A DNA stretch of 36,378 nucleotides from Oscillospiraceae bacterium (GTDB lineage Bacteria; Bacillota; Clostridia; Oscillospirales; Acutalibacteraceae). The notes beneath the pieces are model-generated. The model did not search any database, was not told the DNA's origin, and saw only the letters and a program-made list of their open reading frames with translations. The DNA lies in assembly GCA_015065965.1 (NCBI GenBank), contig SVPH01000025.1:1-36378 (forward strand), read 5' to 3'. This document shows positions 9,036 through 16,220 of this stretch, in pieces; positions within the stretch are counted from its first letter, which is position 1; every line of letters begins with the position of its first letter. The position numbers and the translations under genes were made by a program.

Positions 9036-10433
9036 TTAAAATCTGAAATAGAGAAACGGGTTATATGAGCCGTCTATAAGATAGGCAGTAACGGTAATGA
9101 GAACAGCGATTATGAATATTGGTTCAACAACCGAAAAGATTTTTGAACCGATTTTTGTTGCAGATATTTTTTCTGCCGCAATTTTAAGTGCAGGGGTTGC
9201 ACCGATAATTCCTGCAATAAACAGAACAGCATAACTTCTCAGATAATAGAGTGTGGTGTCTGTGCAGGCAGGGTATGCGGAAGTGAACATGCCCTTAAGG
9301 TCATAAAGCATTCCGGAAGTTCCGTTGCCGTTAAATATAACAAAACCTACAAGGACAGCAAAAATAAGATAAACATGGCCGACTGCAGAGGGAACTTTTT
9401 CTTTAATTTTTTGTGGTATACATTTTTCAATCAGCAGAAGTGCTGCAAAATACAGGCCCCATATTATGAATGTCCAATCTGCTCCGTGCCAGAATCCTGT
9501 TAAGAACCATACGGTGAGGATGTTAAGGAAAAAGCGCGGTTTCTTTACTCTGTTGCCGCCCATGGGGATATATACATAGTCCCTGAACCAACTGCCGAGC
9601 GAGATATGCCAGCGCCGCCAGAATTCGGTTACGGAAGAAGAAACGTACGGATGGCGGAAGTTTTCGGGGAATTTAAAGCCGAATATACTGCCAAGACCGA
9701 TTGCCATATCGCTGTAGCCGGAGAAGTCGAAATATACCTGAAGAGAGTATGCAACCGCATAAAGCCAGAAAAACAAAGTTGATTTATCATCTGTTTCTCT
9801 GAATGTTTCGCAGAGGTTGCCAAGCGTGTTGGCAAGAAGTATTTTTTTTGCAAGTCCGATAATAAAGCGCCTTACTCCGTAATAGAACCCTTCAAGTGTG
9901 TGTGTGCGTTCCCTTAAATCACGCTCAACATCGGAGTAACGAACAATCGGTCCTGCAACGAGTTGAGGAAAAAGTGAAACATAAAGGGCAAGGTTTAACG
10001 GATTTTTTTGCGCGGCAACATCGCCCCTGTAAACGTCGATATTATAACTGATTGCCTGAAATGTAAAGAAACTGATACCTATCGGCAGAGCGAGCGACAG
10101 AAGCCCTATATCCGAACCGAATACGGAATTGACTGTTCTGATAAAAAAGTCTGTATATTTAAAAAATATCAGAGCAGACAGGTTGATAATAACAGAAGCA
10201 ATAAGGGCTGCTTTACGGGATTTGCCTGATGATTTTTCGGTAACCAAACCAAAAACATAACTCACGCAAATTACAGCAATCATAAGAATCAGATATTTCG
10301 GTTCGCCGTAAAAATAGAAGAAAAGGCTTGATATAAGCAGCCATATATTTTTTGCCTTTGCGGGCATAAGATAATAGCCGAGCATAACAATCGGCAAAAA
10401 AACAAATAAAAATGTCAGGCTTGAAAACAGCAT
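9036..10433 (-). CDS. MBOAT-family O-acyltransferase (AlgI/DltB-like)
   Basis: A 465-residue polytopic membrane acyltransferase. Family landmarks are YFDFSGYSDMAIGLG, FWRRWHISLGSWFRDYVYIP (His 276) and the active-site segment TGFWHGADWTFIIWG (His 316). MBOAT proteins of this group pass an acyl group, usually acetyl, across the membrane for transfer to cell-surface glycans, working with an AlgJ/DHHW partner, which is the next gene. It is nearer AlgI/PatA than DltB because no dltA, dltC or dltD is present. ATG at 10433 has AAGGGAG, which directly abuts the U-tract of an upstream terminator, so expression probably depends on read-through. Confidence 0.92.
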   Translation of the reverse strand: MLFSSLTFLFVFLPIVMLGYYLMPAKAKNIWLLISSLFFYFYGEPKYLILMIAVICVSYVFGLVTEKSSGKSRKAALIASVIINLSALIFFKYTDFFIRTVNSVFGSDIGLLSLALPIGISFFTFQAISYNIDVYRGDVAAQKNPLNLALYVSLFPQLVAGPIVRYSDVERDLRERTHTLEGFYYGVRRFIIGLAKKILLANTLGNLCETFRETDDKSTLFFWLYAVAYSLQVYFDFSGYSDMAIGLGSIFGFKFPENFRHPYVSSSVTEFWRRWHISLGSWFRDYVYIPMGGNRVKKPRFFLNILTVWFLTGFWHGADWTFIIWGLYFAALLLIEKCIPQKIKEKVPSAVGHVYLIFAVLVGFVIFNGNGTSGMLYDLKGMFTSAYPACTDTTLYYLRSYAVLFIAGIIGATPALKIAAEKISATKIGSKIFSVVEPIFIIAVLITVTAYLIDGSYNPFLYFRF

Positions 10434-10446
10434 TTGCAGACTCCCT

Positions 10447-10481
10447 TAAAAAAAGCACCGAAGAAATCTGCTTCGGTGCTT
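10447..10481 (-). terminator. Terminator (possible attenuator) between the lipoprotein and MBOAT genes
   Basis: A perfect 10-bp stem (10454-10463 with 10471-10480), a loop of 7, then seven T in minus-strand reading. The T run ends immediately before the MBOAT ribosome site. No separate MBOAT promoter is evident in the few bases left. Confidence 0.82.
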
Positions 10482-10506
10482 TGGTTATTAATGTGTTACA
10501 GTGTTA

Positions 10507-11049
10507 TCAGAATGTGGGAACGCCGAGAGCGGGTTCTTCCATAACTTCTCCTGCTTTTGTTACAGGTTCTTCTGCTTTTTCCATTGCAACGGTGTTAAAT
10601 GCATTGTAAACATCTTCAACGATTTCTTCTGTTGACATGATCATAAGGATAGTATCGCCGCAGTTTGTAACAAGAACTTTTTCAGCAGCAACGCAAATCC
10701 ACTTTCTGTAGTCAACGCCTTCAAGGATTTCGTTCTTAAGAGCATCAACGTCAGCGCCTTCTGCAGCCTTAACAAGGCAGAGTGAGAAGGGGATTGAACC
10801 GATCATGGGCTCTGTGAAAACAGCGCGCTCAACCTTATCTGTGGGGTCAACGCCAATGTAGTATTTTGCAACGTCAACATCAGCAAGGTCAATTTCCATG
10901 GGGTCGCCGAGCATCATTTCGATTGTTGTTGTGTTGTCAAGAACCTGCTTTGAGATTTCCTCAAGAGTTCCTTCAAGTTGAACTGAGTTGCATGCTGCAA
11001 GAGAAAGAACTGCAGCAAAGGCAAGAATAACAGCCAAGATTTTTTTCAT
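10507..11049 (-). CDS. Lipoprotein, DUF4358-like
   Basis: A 180-residue exported lipoprotein: signal peptide KKILAVILAFAAVLSLAAC with a good lipobox (LAAC, Cys 20). The body resembles the DUF4358 family: an initial helix, a YYIGVDPTDKVERAVF segment, a middle part with many acidic residues, and a C-terminal LVTNCGDTILMIMS strand. I recall such proteins beside MBOAT and DHHW genes in other Firmicutes, and that is the context here. Function unknown; it may be an extracellular accessory of the acylation system. It has its own sigma-A promoter. The DUF assignment is from memory of the pattern. Confidence 0.72.
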   Translation of the reverse strand: MKKILAVILAFAAVLSLAACNSVQLEGTLEEISKQVLDNTTTIEMMLGDPMEIDLADVDVAKYYIGVDPTDKVERAVFTEPMIGSIPFSLCLVKAAEGADVDALKNEILEGVDYRKWICVAAEKVLVTNCGDTILMIMSTEEIVEDVYNAFNTVAMEKAEEPVTKAGEVMEEPALGVPTF

Positions 11050-11091
11050 GGTTTGTACTCCTTTATTTTTTTATTATTGCCAAGTTAGTTA

Positions 11092-11120
11092 ATTATATCA
11101 GCAATCCGATATATTTACAA
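11092..11120 (-). promoter_or_regulatory. Sigma-A type promoter for the lipoprotein-MBOAT-DHHW unit
   Basis: Minus strand: TTGTAA (11115-11120), 17-base spacer, TATAAT (11092-11097). The transcript would start near 11085 and run through the lipoprotein into the terminator ahead of the MBOAT gene. Confidence 0.65.
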
Positions 11121-11128
11121 GAGGTAAT

Positions 11129-11154
11129 AACAGACAAAACAAGAAAATGTCTGT
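11129..11154 (-). terminator. Weak hairpin after the sialidase-like gene
   Basis: ACAGAC/GTCTGT arms of 6 bp (11130-11135 and 11149-11154) with a 13-base AT-rich loop, directly after the stop codon at 11158. No good T run follows, so termination here is doubtful. Confidence 0.35.
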
Positions 11155-11157
11155 AAA

Positions 11158-12147
11158 TCACAAATCAATTTTCCAAAACGCAACGTTAAGGCGTTCCCAA
11201 GTATATGAAATATAAAGTGAGCCGTTCATATACTCAATACCGGGGTAGGAAAATTCGCTGTCAATTTTCTCCTCTTCAAGAGTAAGAACGGTTTCCCAAG
11301 TGATGCCGTTGTCGGTTGATTTCTGAAGCGTAAGGGGTGAACGCTCTCCCCAGTTTTCACTGACAGGGTTTGAGAGCAGATAAAGGTCGCCGTTCGGAAC
11401 TTTTACAACATCAAGTCCGCTGTTGTTGTTCGGTAAAACGGTGGGATAAGCCTGACACCATGTTTCTCCGTAATCATCGGAATCGCTTCTGTAGGCTTTG
11501 CCTACGGGAGTTCTTGTGAGCATGTGCACCTTGCCGTTTTCGGATTCCCAGAGAGTGGGCTGAATCATGGGAATAAGGTTTGATGTGTAGTGGTTAAGGC
11601 TGTTAAGAATGGGAGCGGTACGCTCGGTTCTGATTTTATCGCCTTTTTTCCATGTGATACCGTCATCAAATGATGTGTCAACAAAGCAGTTCCAGCCTCT
11701 GTTCTCTGTTGATGCAGGAGCAAGAACTCTGCCGTCTGAAAGGCGGATGCACTTGTTTTTAACAGGGCCTCTGCCGCCGCTTACATCTCCTTTGACAAGT
11801 TCACGGGGTTTATCGAAAGTTTTGCCGCCGTCAGTTGATATGCTGTAAAAAGTTCTCCACGAAGGGATCTTTTTGCCGACTTTAAAAAAGAGAATTACTT
11901 CTCCGTTTTCGCGAAGGAACAAAACGGGATTCCAATGAGGAATATGTTTGTTATAGCAAACGCTTTGAGGTTTGCTCCAGCCGTTTTCGTCGCGGCGTGA
12001 ATACCATATATCAACATCTGTTGTGCCCTCTTTTGTGCCGCCGAACCAAGCGGTGATAACGCTGCCGTCAGGCAGAGGCAAAACTGTTGATGCATGGCAG
12101 TTAGGTGTGGGCAGCGGATTGCATACAAATTCTTTTAAAGTTTTCAT
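11158..12147 (-). CDS. Sialidase-like six-bladed propeller protein (BNR/Asp-box), no signal peptide
   Basis: A 329-residue protein of the BNR_2 sialidase superfamily. Four Asp-box-like motifs are visible: STDGGKTF, SFDDGITW, DSDDYGETW and STDNGITW, roughly evenly spaced as expected of propeller blades. The N-terminus NCHASTVLPLPDGSVITAWF with GGTKEGTTDVDIWYS is typical of a bacterial/plant branch often labelled exo-alpha-sialidase but poorly characterised. There is no signal peptide or membrane segment, so it would act in the cytosol, which is unusual for a host-glycan sialidase. No nan genes are nearby. It appears to be last in a ylbJ-led transcription unit. ATG at 12147 follows AAGGAG. Fold is confident, substrate is not. 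Confidence 0.75.
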   Translation of the reverse strand: MKTLKEFVCNPLPTPNCHASTVLPLPDGSVITAWFGGTKEGTTDVDIWYSRRDENGWSKPQSVCYNKHIPHWNPVLFLRENGEVILFFKVGKKIPSWRTFYSISTDGGKTFDKPRELVKGDVSGGRGPVKNKCIRLSDGRVLAPASTENRGWNCFVDTSFDDGITWKKGDKIRTERTAPILNSLNHYTSNLIPMIQPTLWESENGKVHMLTRTPVGKAYRSDSDDYGETWCQAYPTVLPNNNSGLDVVKVPNGDLYLLSNPVSENWGERSPLTLQKSTDNGITWETVLTLEEEKIDSEFSYPGIEYMNGSLYISYTWERLNVAFWKIDL

Positions 12148-12159
12148 TTTTTATTCTCC

Positions 12160-12378
12160 TTAAAGGGCAAACTCTGACGGGTCAGCCTGTTCAATCAAAA
12201 GCGGTTTTTTGGGTTTGCGTTTCAATGGGTCATATGAATATCTTCTGCAATTTCCGTCAGGCTCAACAATGCCTTTTTTGATGCAGAGAACGGTCTGTTC
12301 ATCGGGCGAGAGCCTTCCGTGCAGACAGTTTTCGCAAACGGCAGGATATTTTTTCTTTTCAAGAAGTTTCTTTTTCAC
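12160..12378 (-). CDS. Small Cys-rich protein, unknown function
   Basis: A 72-residue basic protein, start GTG at 12378 with AAAGGA upstream. It has CENC, then Cys and Cys-Arg-Arg further on (four cysteines, C-x2-C-x14-C-x10-C), suggestive of a small metal-binding fold, and a Lys/Pro-rich C-terminal half. It lies 20 bases after ylbJ and 12 bases before the sialidase-like gene, so it is probably co-transcribed with them. I do not recognise a named family. Confidence 0.65.
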   Translation of the reverse strand: MKKKLLEKKKYPAVCENCLHGRLSPDEQTVLCIKKGIVEPDGNCRRYSYDPLKRKPKKPLLIEQADPSEFAL

Positions 12379-12398
12379 ATCTCAACATCCTTTCATTC

Positions 12399-13451
12399 TC
12401 AAGTGTAGCACATTTTTGGGTTGTTATCAAGGTCTAATATAAGAAGAATACACAGAAAAAGCAAAGATATTGCCGCAGGAGCGGAGAAAGAGAAAACCTC
12501 TGCATTTTCAGAAAACGAAAGAAAAACCTGCATTTCAACAGGATGAAAATATAAAATTATTTTGCATACGGCATATGCCAGAGCAGAGTGCAGCAAACGG
12601 CAACCGTAAAACCACACGATTTTCAACTCAAGACTTTGGGCAATCGAAAAAATCTGCATATGCACACACAAACCGCCAAAGGCGCAGATTGAGGCAAGAG
12701 CAGGCAAAGAAACTTTACCCGCGGCGTCTGCACAGACTTTTGTAACTTCGAGCAGACATGATACGGCAAGGCGCAATGAATCGTTTTTTATGTATTCATC
12801 GGTAACTGCACCGATGCCTGAAAACAGGGCAACAAATGCGCATGCCGTAAGCATAGCCTGCGAAGCGGAGGATACACTGTTAACTACTGCAGATGAAAAC
12901 GGTGTGTTATTCTGAACTGCTTTTTTGCCTTTTTCTTTGGGACTATCGGGAAAAACTCTGCTGATGAAAACTCCCGTAACTAGTGAAGATATGCACAAAG
13001 CGGCAAGCAAAACTCTGCCTGCCTCGCGGGAACACAGCATTGCATTGCCTACTGCATTTATTGAAAAACCCATGCCTGCATTTATGCAGAATATCAGCAT
13101 GCGGTTTGCCTGAGATTTGCTGAGTAATCCGTTAGAATAAAGAGTCTGAGCCGCTTTTGCGCCCGACAGATATCCGCCTGTCTGTCCCAGAAAGATGCAG
13201 GGCAAACTTTCGGCAGGCAAGCGGAACAAAAACTGAGATAACGGTTCAAGCAATTTTTTAAGTGTTTTCGGCAGTTTTCCGCTGCCTGAAAGGGAAGAGG
13301 CAATCAGAAACGGAAAAAGTGAAGGGATAACTATTTTTGCGCAGTTAAGAAGTCCCACGTTTATGCCTTGTATGAATTTTTCTGAAAACACAAACAGAAA
13401 TATGAACAGCATAATTCCGGCAAGCATTGCAGAATAATTATTTTTTTTCAA
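12399..13451 (-). CDS. ylbJ: Sporulation integral membrane protein YlbJ
   Basis: A 350-residue polytopic membrane protein of the nucleoside-recognition/YlbJ family, required for spore-cortex or heat-resistance steps in Bacillus. Landmarks are GLLNCAKIVIPSLFPFLIAS, FLGQTGGYLSGAKAAQTLY and FCINAGMGFSINAVGNAML. A GTG at 13460 also opens the frame, but the TTG at 13451 sits about 8 bases after GAGGTG, so I chose it. Divergent from yqfCD, another sporulation pair, which suggests joint mother-cell regulation, although I could not pin down a sigma-E promoter. Likely co-transcribed with the two downstream genes. Confidence 0.88.
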   Translation of the reverse strand: MKKNNYSAMLAGIMLFIFLFVFSEKFIQGINVGLLNCAKIVIPSLFPFLIASSLSGSGKLPKTLKKLLEPLSQFLFRLPAESLPCIFLGQTGGYLSGAKAAQTLYSNGLLSKSQANRMLIFCINAGMGFSINAVGNAMLCSREAGRVLLAALCISSLVTGVFISRVFPDSPKEKGKKAVQNNTPFSSAVVNSVSSASQAMLTACAFVALFSGIGAVTDEYIKNDSLRLAVSCLLEVTKVCADAAGKVSLPALASICAFGGLCVHMQIFSIAQSLELKIVWFYGCRLLHSALAYAVCKIILYFHPVEMQVFLSFSENAEVFSFSAPAAISLLFLCILLILDLDNNPKMCYT

Positions 13452-13535
13452 ATCACACACCTCAAAACCTATTCTATGTCTGCAGCGTTCTTTTTAATGC
13501 ACATGTATCATATTTTAATAATCGGAGGGATTTGA

Positions 13536-13835
13536 ATGAGAAAAAGAAATTGTAATACATCAAGCAGAGGAGAACGAATACTTGATTCTATCATCCGCAG
13601 CCTTGATTTGCCTCAGGATGCGGTTTCGGGATATGCTCATATCGAAATCAGCGGCAACAGGGAGGTTATCGTTGAAGGGTGCCAAGGTGTGTTGGAATAC
13701 GGCGAAAGCGTGATTGCTCTCAATACGGGCAGGCTGACTGTCAGAATATGCGGCTGTGATTTAACAATTATTTCTATGCAGAACGGGCAGGCAATTATAA
13801 AGGGTATAATTACAGGTGTTGATTACTGCAATTAG
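13536..13835 (+). CDS. yqfC: Sporulation protein YqfC
   Basis: A 99-residue member of the YabP/YqfC family, small beta-rich sporulation proteins expressed in the mother cell. Typical segments: helix GERILDSIIRSLDLPQDAV, then HIEISGNREVIVEGCQGVLEY and a C-terminal IIKGIITGVDY. ATG at 13536 follows CGGAGGG. Nine bases separate it from yqfD, the invariant clostridial and bacillar order. In Bacillus the cluster continues to phoH (ybeZ), which is absent here. Confidence 0.92.
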   Translation: MRKRNCNTSSRGERILDSIIRSLDLPQDAVSGYAHIEISGNREVIVEGCQGVLEYGESVIALNTGRLTVRICGCDLTIISMQNGQAIIKGIITGVDYCN

Positions 13836-13844
13836 GGGGATTGT

Positions 13845-15029
13845 ATGCTTCTTCTGAATTTTTTTCGATTTATTTTCGGATATATCAGTTTCGCCGCAAG
13901 CGGAGGATTTCCTGAGAGATTTATAAATTTGTGCCGATTAAGGGGAATAAATCTCTGGAATCTTAAGAGCGAGAATTCAGTAATTTATGCTTGCACAGAT
14001 TGCGCAGGTTATAAAAAAATCCGTTCTGTTGCAAAAAAATCCGGTATGCGAGTCAGAATAAAACAAAAACACGGATTGCCGTTTTTTCTTAACCGTCATA
14101 GCCGCAGATCAGGCGTGATAGTGGGCGTTTGTTTTTGCGTTGCGGTTATCAGCATTTTATCAACAAGAATCTGGAGCATTGATGTGACAGGTAATGTCAG
14201 AGTTCCGGCTGAAAAAATAATAAGCGTTTTTGAAGAATCGGGTGTCAGAAAAGGTGTTTCTGCGAACGGAATTGACATAGGTTCTGTTGAGATTTCCGCT
14301 TTGCAAAAATTGCCCGAAATCTCATGGCTTAATATAAATATTGACGGAAGCGCAGCAAGGATAGAGGTCAGGGAAACGGAGATAAATGATGATAACAGCC
14401 AAGATGATGAACCGTCAGATATAGTTGCGGCGCGTGACGGGCAGATAGTTGTTCTTAGACCTTTTAACGGAACTCAGGAACAAAAAATAGGCAACCCTGT
14501 TCTGAAAGGTGATTTGCTGATAAGCGGAATTGAAGAAAATAAAGATTTAACCGTAAGTTTTTGCAGAGCAAGCGGATATGTAGTAGCAAGAACAAACAGA
14601 AGTGTTAATGTTGAGCAGAAATGCAAATTAAACGTCAGCAAAGCCGTTTCAAATAAAGATACATATATATTGGATTTTTTGATTTTTTCAATACCATTAG
14701 GTAAGATAAGCGGCAATGCTTACAGAGAAACAAGCAGCCTTTTTATAAACGGAGTAACTTTGCCCGTATCAGTAACCCGATGCACGGAAACTCTCAACGA
14801 GGAAACAACAGTCAATCTTAATGAAAATCAGGCAAATATGCTGGCAACGCTGCGGTTCTTTGAGAAATGCACAACGGAATTCAGATACCTTAAAACAGAA
14901 AACAGCAGCATTACGGCAGTGAAAAACAAAAGCGGCTGTATGGTCAGCGGTGATTTTGTATGCCTTGAAAACATAGGCAAAGAAGTGCCGATGGATATTG
15001 AGGAAATGCCGAAGGTTTCAGAGGAATAA
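13845..15029 (+). CDS. yqfD: Sporulation protein YqfD
   Basis: A 394-residue sporulation protein. The N-terminus carries the family segment ERFINLCRLRGINLWNL; a membrane helix at about residues 86-106 is followed by RIWSIDVTGNVRVPAEKI, a FtsQ/POTRA-like extracytoplasmic fold characteristic of YqfD. The C-terminal part is beta-rich with a hydrophobic patch. It acts in the mother cell at the engulfment/forespore membrane, with exact biochemistry unknown. ATG at 13845 has AGGGGG upstream. Ends in a long bidirectional hairpin. Confidence 0.92.
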   Translation: MLLLNFFRFIFGYISFAASGGFPERFINLCRLRGINLWNLKSENSVIYACTDCAGYKKIRSVAKKSGMRVRIKQKHGLPFFLNRHSRRSGVIVGVCFCVAVISILSTRIWSIDVTGNVRVPAEKIISVFEESGVRKGVSANGIDIGSVEISALQKLPEISWLNINIDGSAARIEVRETEINDDNSQDDEPSDIVAARDGQIVVLRPFNGTQEQKIGNPVLKGDLLISGIEENKDLTVSFCRASGYVVARTNRSVNVEQKCKLNVSKAVSNKDTYILDFLIFSIPLGKISGNAYRETSSLFINGVTLPVSVTRCTETLNEETTVNLNENQANMLATLRFFEKCTTEFRYLKTENSSITAVKNKSGCMVSGDFVCLENIGKEVPMDIEEMPKVSEE

Positions 15030-15075
15030 AAAGACCGCAGTGAATGGTAACAACCATGCACTGCGGTTTATTCTT
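15030..15075. terminator. Bidirectional terminator between yqfD and the XRE pair
   Basis: Outer stem ACCGCAGTG (15034-15042) with CACTGCGGT (15059-15067) and inner stem ATGGT/ACCAT. T-rich sequence follows on each strand. It lies between convergent stop codons. Confidence 0.82.
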
Positions 15076-15280
15076 TATCAATATATTCAATTATATCTTC
15101 AACACGGCAATTCAGAATTTTGCACAGATCATCGAGTTTTTGCGTTGTGATGCCGTTCCCTTTTCGGATGCGGTCAATTGTTGCACTGCTTATACCGTAT
15201 TTGTTAATCAGAGTGTATGTGCTTTCGTTTCTCTCTTTTAGAGTTTTCCAAAAAGGGTCATAAATTATCACAAAAATCAC
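15068..15280 (-). CDS. Small XRE/Cro-type regulator (second of a pair)
   Basis: A 70-residue helix-turn-helix protein of the Cro/C1 (HTH_26-like) kind: WKTLKERNESTYTLINKYG, then SSATIDRIRKGNGITTQKLDDLCKIL and VEDIIEYI. It consists of the DNA-binding domain only. The GTG at 15280 overlaps the upstream gene's stop by three bases, so the pair is translationally coupled; a GTG three codons later is an alternative start. No phage or toxin gene accompanies it. Target unknown. Confidence 0.85.
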   Translation of the reverse strand: MIFVIIYDPFWKTLKERNESTYTLINKYGISSATIDRIRKGNGITTQKLDDLCKILNCRVEDIIEYIDKE

Positions 15281-15480
15281 TCATCCTTCAATCCGAGAAT
15301 GTAGTCTGTGGAAGTGTTATAAAGTTTTGCCAGAGCAATGAGAATATCGGTAGGTATATCTCGCAGCCCTCTTTCGTAGCGATTATATTGCGGTTGTTTC
15401 ATTGAAAGATATTCGGCAACCTGAGCCTGCGTGAGGTCGTGGTCTTCACGCAAATCCCGAATTCTTTTGTAAAATGCCAT
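15277..15480 (-). CDS. Small XRE-family regulator (first of a pair)
   Basis: A 67-residue helix-turn-helix protein: RIRDLREDHDLTQAQVAEYL, MKQPQYNRYERGLRDIPTD, then ALAKLYNTSTDYILGL. This is a bare HTH_3 domain, common in clostridia as a stand-alone repressor. ATG at 15480 has a near-perfect GGAGGTG. The upstream AT-rich region holds regularly spaced TTACC elements and a dyad that could be its own operator. Overlap with the second regulator implies the two proteins are made together and may heterodimerise. Confidence 0.88.
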   Translation of the reverse strand: MAFYKRIRDLREDHDLTQAQVAEYLSMKQPQYNRYERGLRDIPTDILIALAKLYNTSTDYILGLKDE

Positions 15481-15500
15481 AACCTCACCTCCGCAATTAA

Positions 15501-15570
15501 TTACCGATTGGTTATTGACATTTTACCATTTATAAAATAAAATATTTACCTATATAACTATATGGTTATA
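15501..15570. repeat. Phased TTACC elements and a dyad upstream of the XRE pair
   Basis: TTACC occurs at 15501-15505, 15523-15527 and 15546-15550, spaced 22 and 23 bases start to start, about two helical turns. Next to them is TATAAC (15553-15558) and its inverted partner GTTATA (15565-15570) with 6 bases between. The region is over 75 percent AT, upstream of the first XRE gene and downstream of queT's terminator. It looks like an operator array; no protein is shown to bind. Confidence 0.45.
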
Positions 15571-15576
15571 AATTGT

Positions 15577-15606
15577 AAAAAAAGAAAGACAGCAAGATGC
15601 TGTCTT
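15577..15606 (-). terminator. Terminator of queT
   Basis: Perfect 9-bp stem AAGACAGCA (15586-15594) with TGCTGTCTT (15598-15606), a 3-base loop and T-rich sequence in minus reading. Placed just after the queT stop. Confidence 0.82.
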
Positions 15607-15611
15607 AAAGT

Positions 15612-16115
15612 TTATTTAAATAATTTTGTTTTCCTTACTGCAAAGTAAAGAGGGATTCCTCCGAGAAGGCAGACTGCGAGTTCTCCTGCGCCGACTTCAA
15701 GCGCTGAAATCGCAAACAGTGTAATTCCTGCAGCATCGCTCGGCATAAGAAATGTTATTTCAGCACCGACAATGAGCGCATTGAATATTACGGGCATCAG
15801 AAGTGAAAGAATAGGGAATCCTTTAAATGTAATTTTTCTCAGTTTTCTGGCACATATTGCGGCAAGCAGCGTTGCGAGCGAACCGAAAATAATATCCCAG
15901 ATTCCGAACGGACTGGAAATGTTGCCGAGTATGCAGCCAACGGTAAGCCCCGGAACAGCCGCGGGAGTGAAAACAGAAAAGATTGTCAGCGCCTCGGAAA
16001 AACGGAACTGAATGTTACCGTAAGCAATGCCGAAAACTGAACTGAGATAAGTTGCGGCGGCATAGATTGCCGCTATCATCGCACCTTGCGCGAGATAGGT
16101 AATTTTTTTATTCAT
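15612..16115 (-). CDS. queT: QueT, substrate-binding subunit of a queuosine-precursor ECF transporter
   Basis: A 167-residue membrane protein of the QueT family: five to six hydrophobic helices with the family segments GAMIAAIYAAATYLSS, IQFRFSEALTIFSVF, AVPGLTVGCILGNISSPFG and FGSLATLLAA. QueT is the S component that binds queuine/preQ1-type precursors and works with a shared ECF energizing module encoded elsewhere. ATG at 16115 has AAAAGGAGC eight bases upstream. A folded leader of about 85 bases, in which one loop is complementary to the ribosome site, suggests riboswitch control. Confidence 0.92.
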   Translation of the reverse strand: MNKKITYLAQGAMIAAIYAAATYLSSVFGIAYGNIQFRFSEALTIFSVFTPAAVPGLTVGCILGNISSPFGIWDIIFGSLATLLAAICARKLRKITFKGFPILSLLMPVIFNALIVGAEITFLMPSDAAGITLFAISALEVGAGELAVCLLGGIPLYFAVRKTKLFK

Positions 16116-16200
16116 TTTAATGCTCCTTTTGCTGCCAAGCAGCGCCTTTAGTTTTGTTTGACACTGAGCAAGTGTCTGTCAGGAAGGTTTCGAACTGACA
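16116..16200 (-). ncRNA. Candidate preQ1 riboswitch in the queT leader
   Basis: On the minus strand there are three consecutive hairpins: TGTCAG/CTGACA (16195-16200 with 16177-16182), GACAC/GTGTC with loop TTGCTCA (16172-16176 with 16160-16164), and GCTGC/GCAGC (16139-16143 with 16131-16135), followed directly by AAAAGGAGC. GCTC in the second loop can pair with GAGC of the ribosome site, which would hide it. The leader matches no preQ1-I core that I can verify (loop too short). preQ1-II and preQ1-III classes are known upstream of queT, the latter in Faecalibacterium relatives. Class is therefore undecided; the call rests on context and structure. Confidence 0.5.
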
Positions 16201-16220
16201 TTAAGTATTGCTCTTATATA

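Noticed and set aside
13461-13520. A CATAGAAT sequence resembling a sigma-E -10 ahead of ylbJ
   Set aside because: The implied transcript start would fall at the ribosome site, leaving no leader, and the -35 match is weak. A sigma-E promoter is expected here but I cannot place it.
16116-16176. preQ1-I riboswitch based on the tail AAACAAAACTAAAGG after a hairpin
   Set aside because: The tail resembles the class I A-rich strand, but the hairpin loop has only seven bases and lacks the required C and GCAG-like positions.
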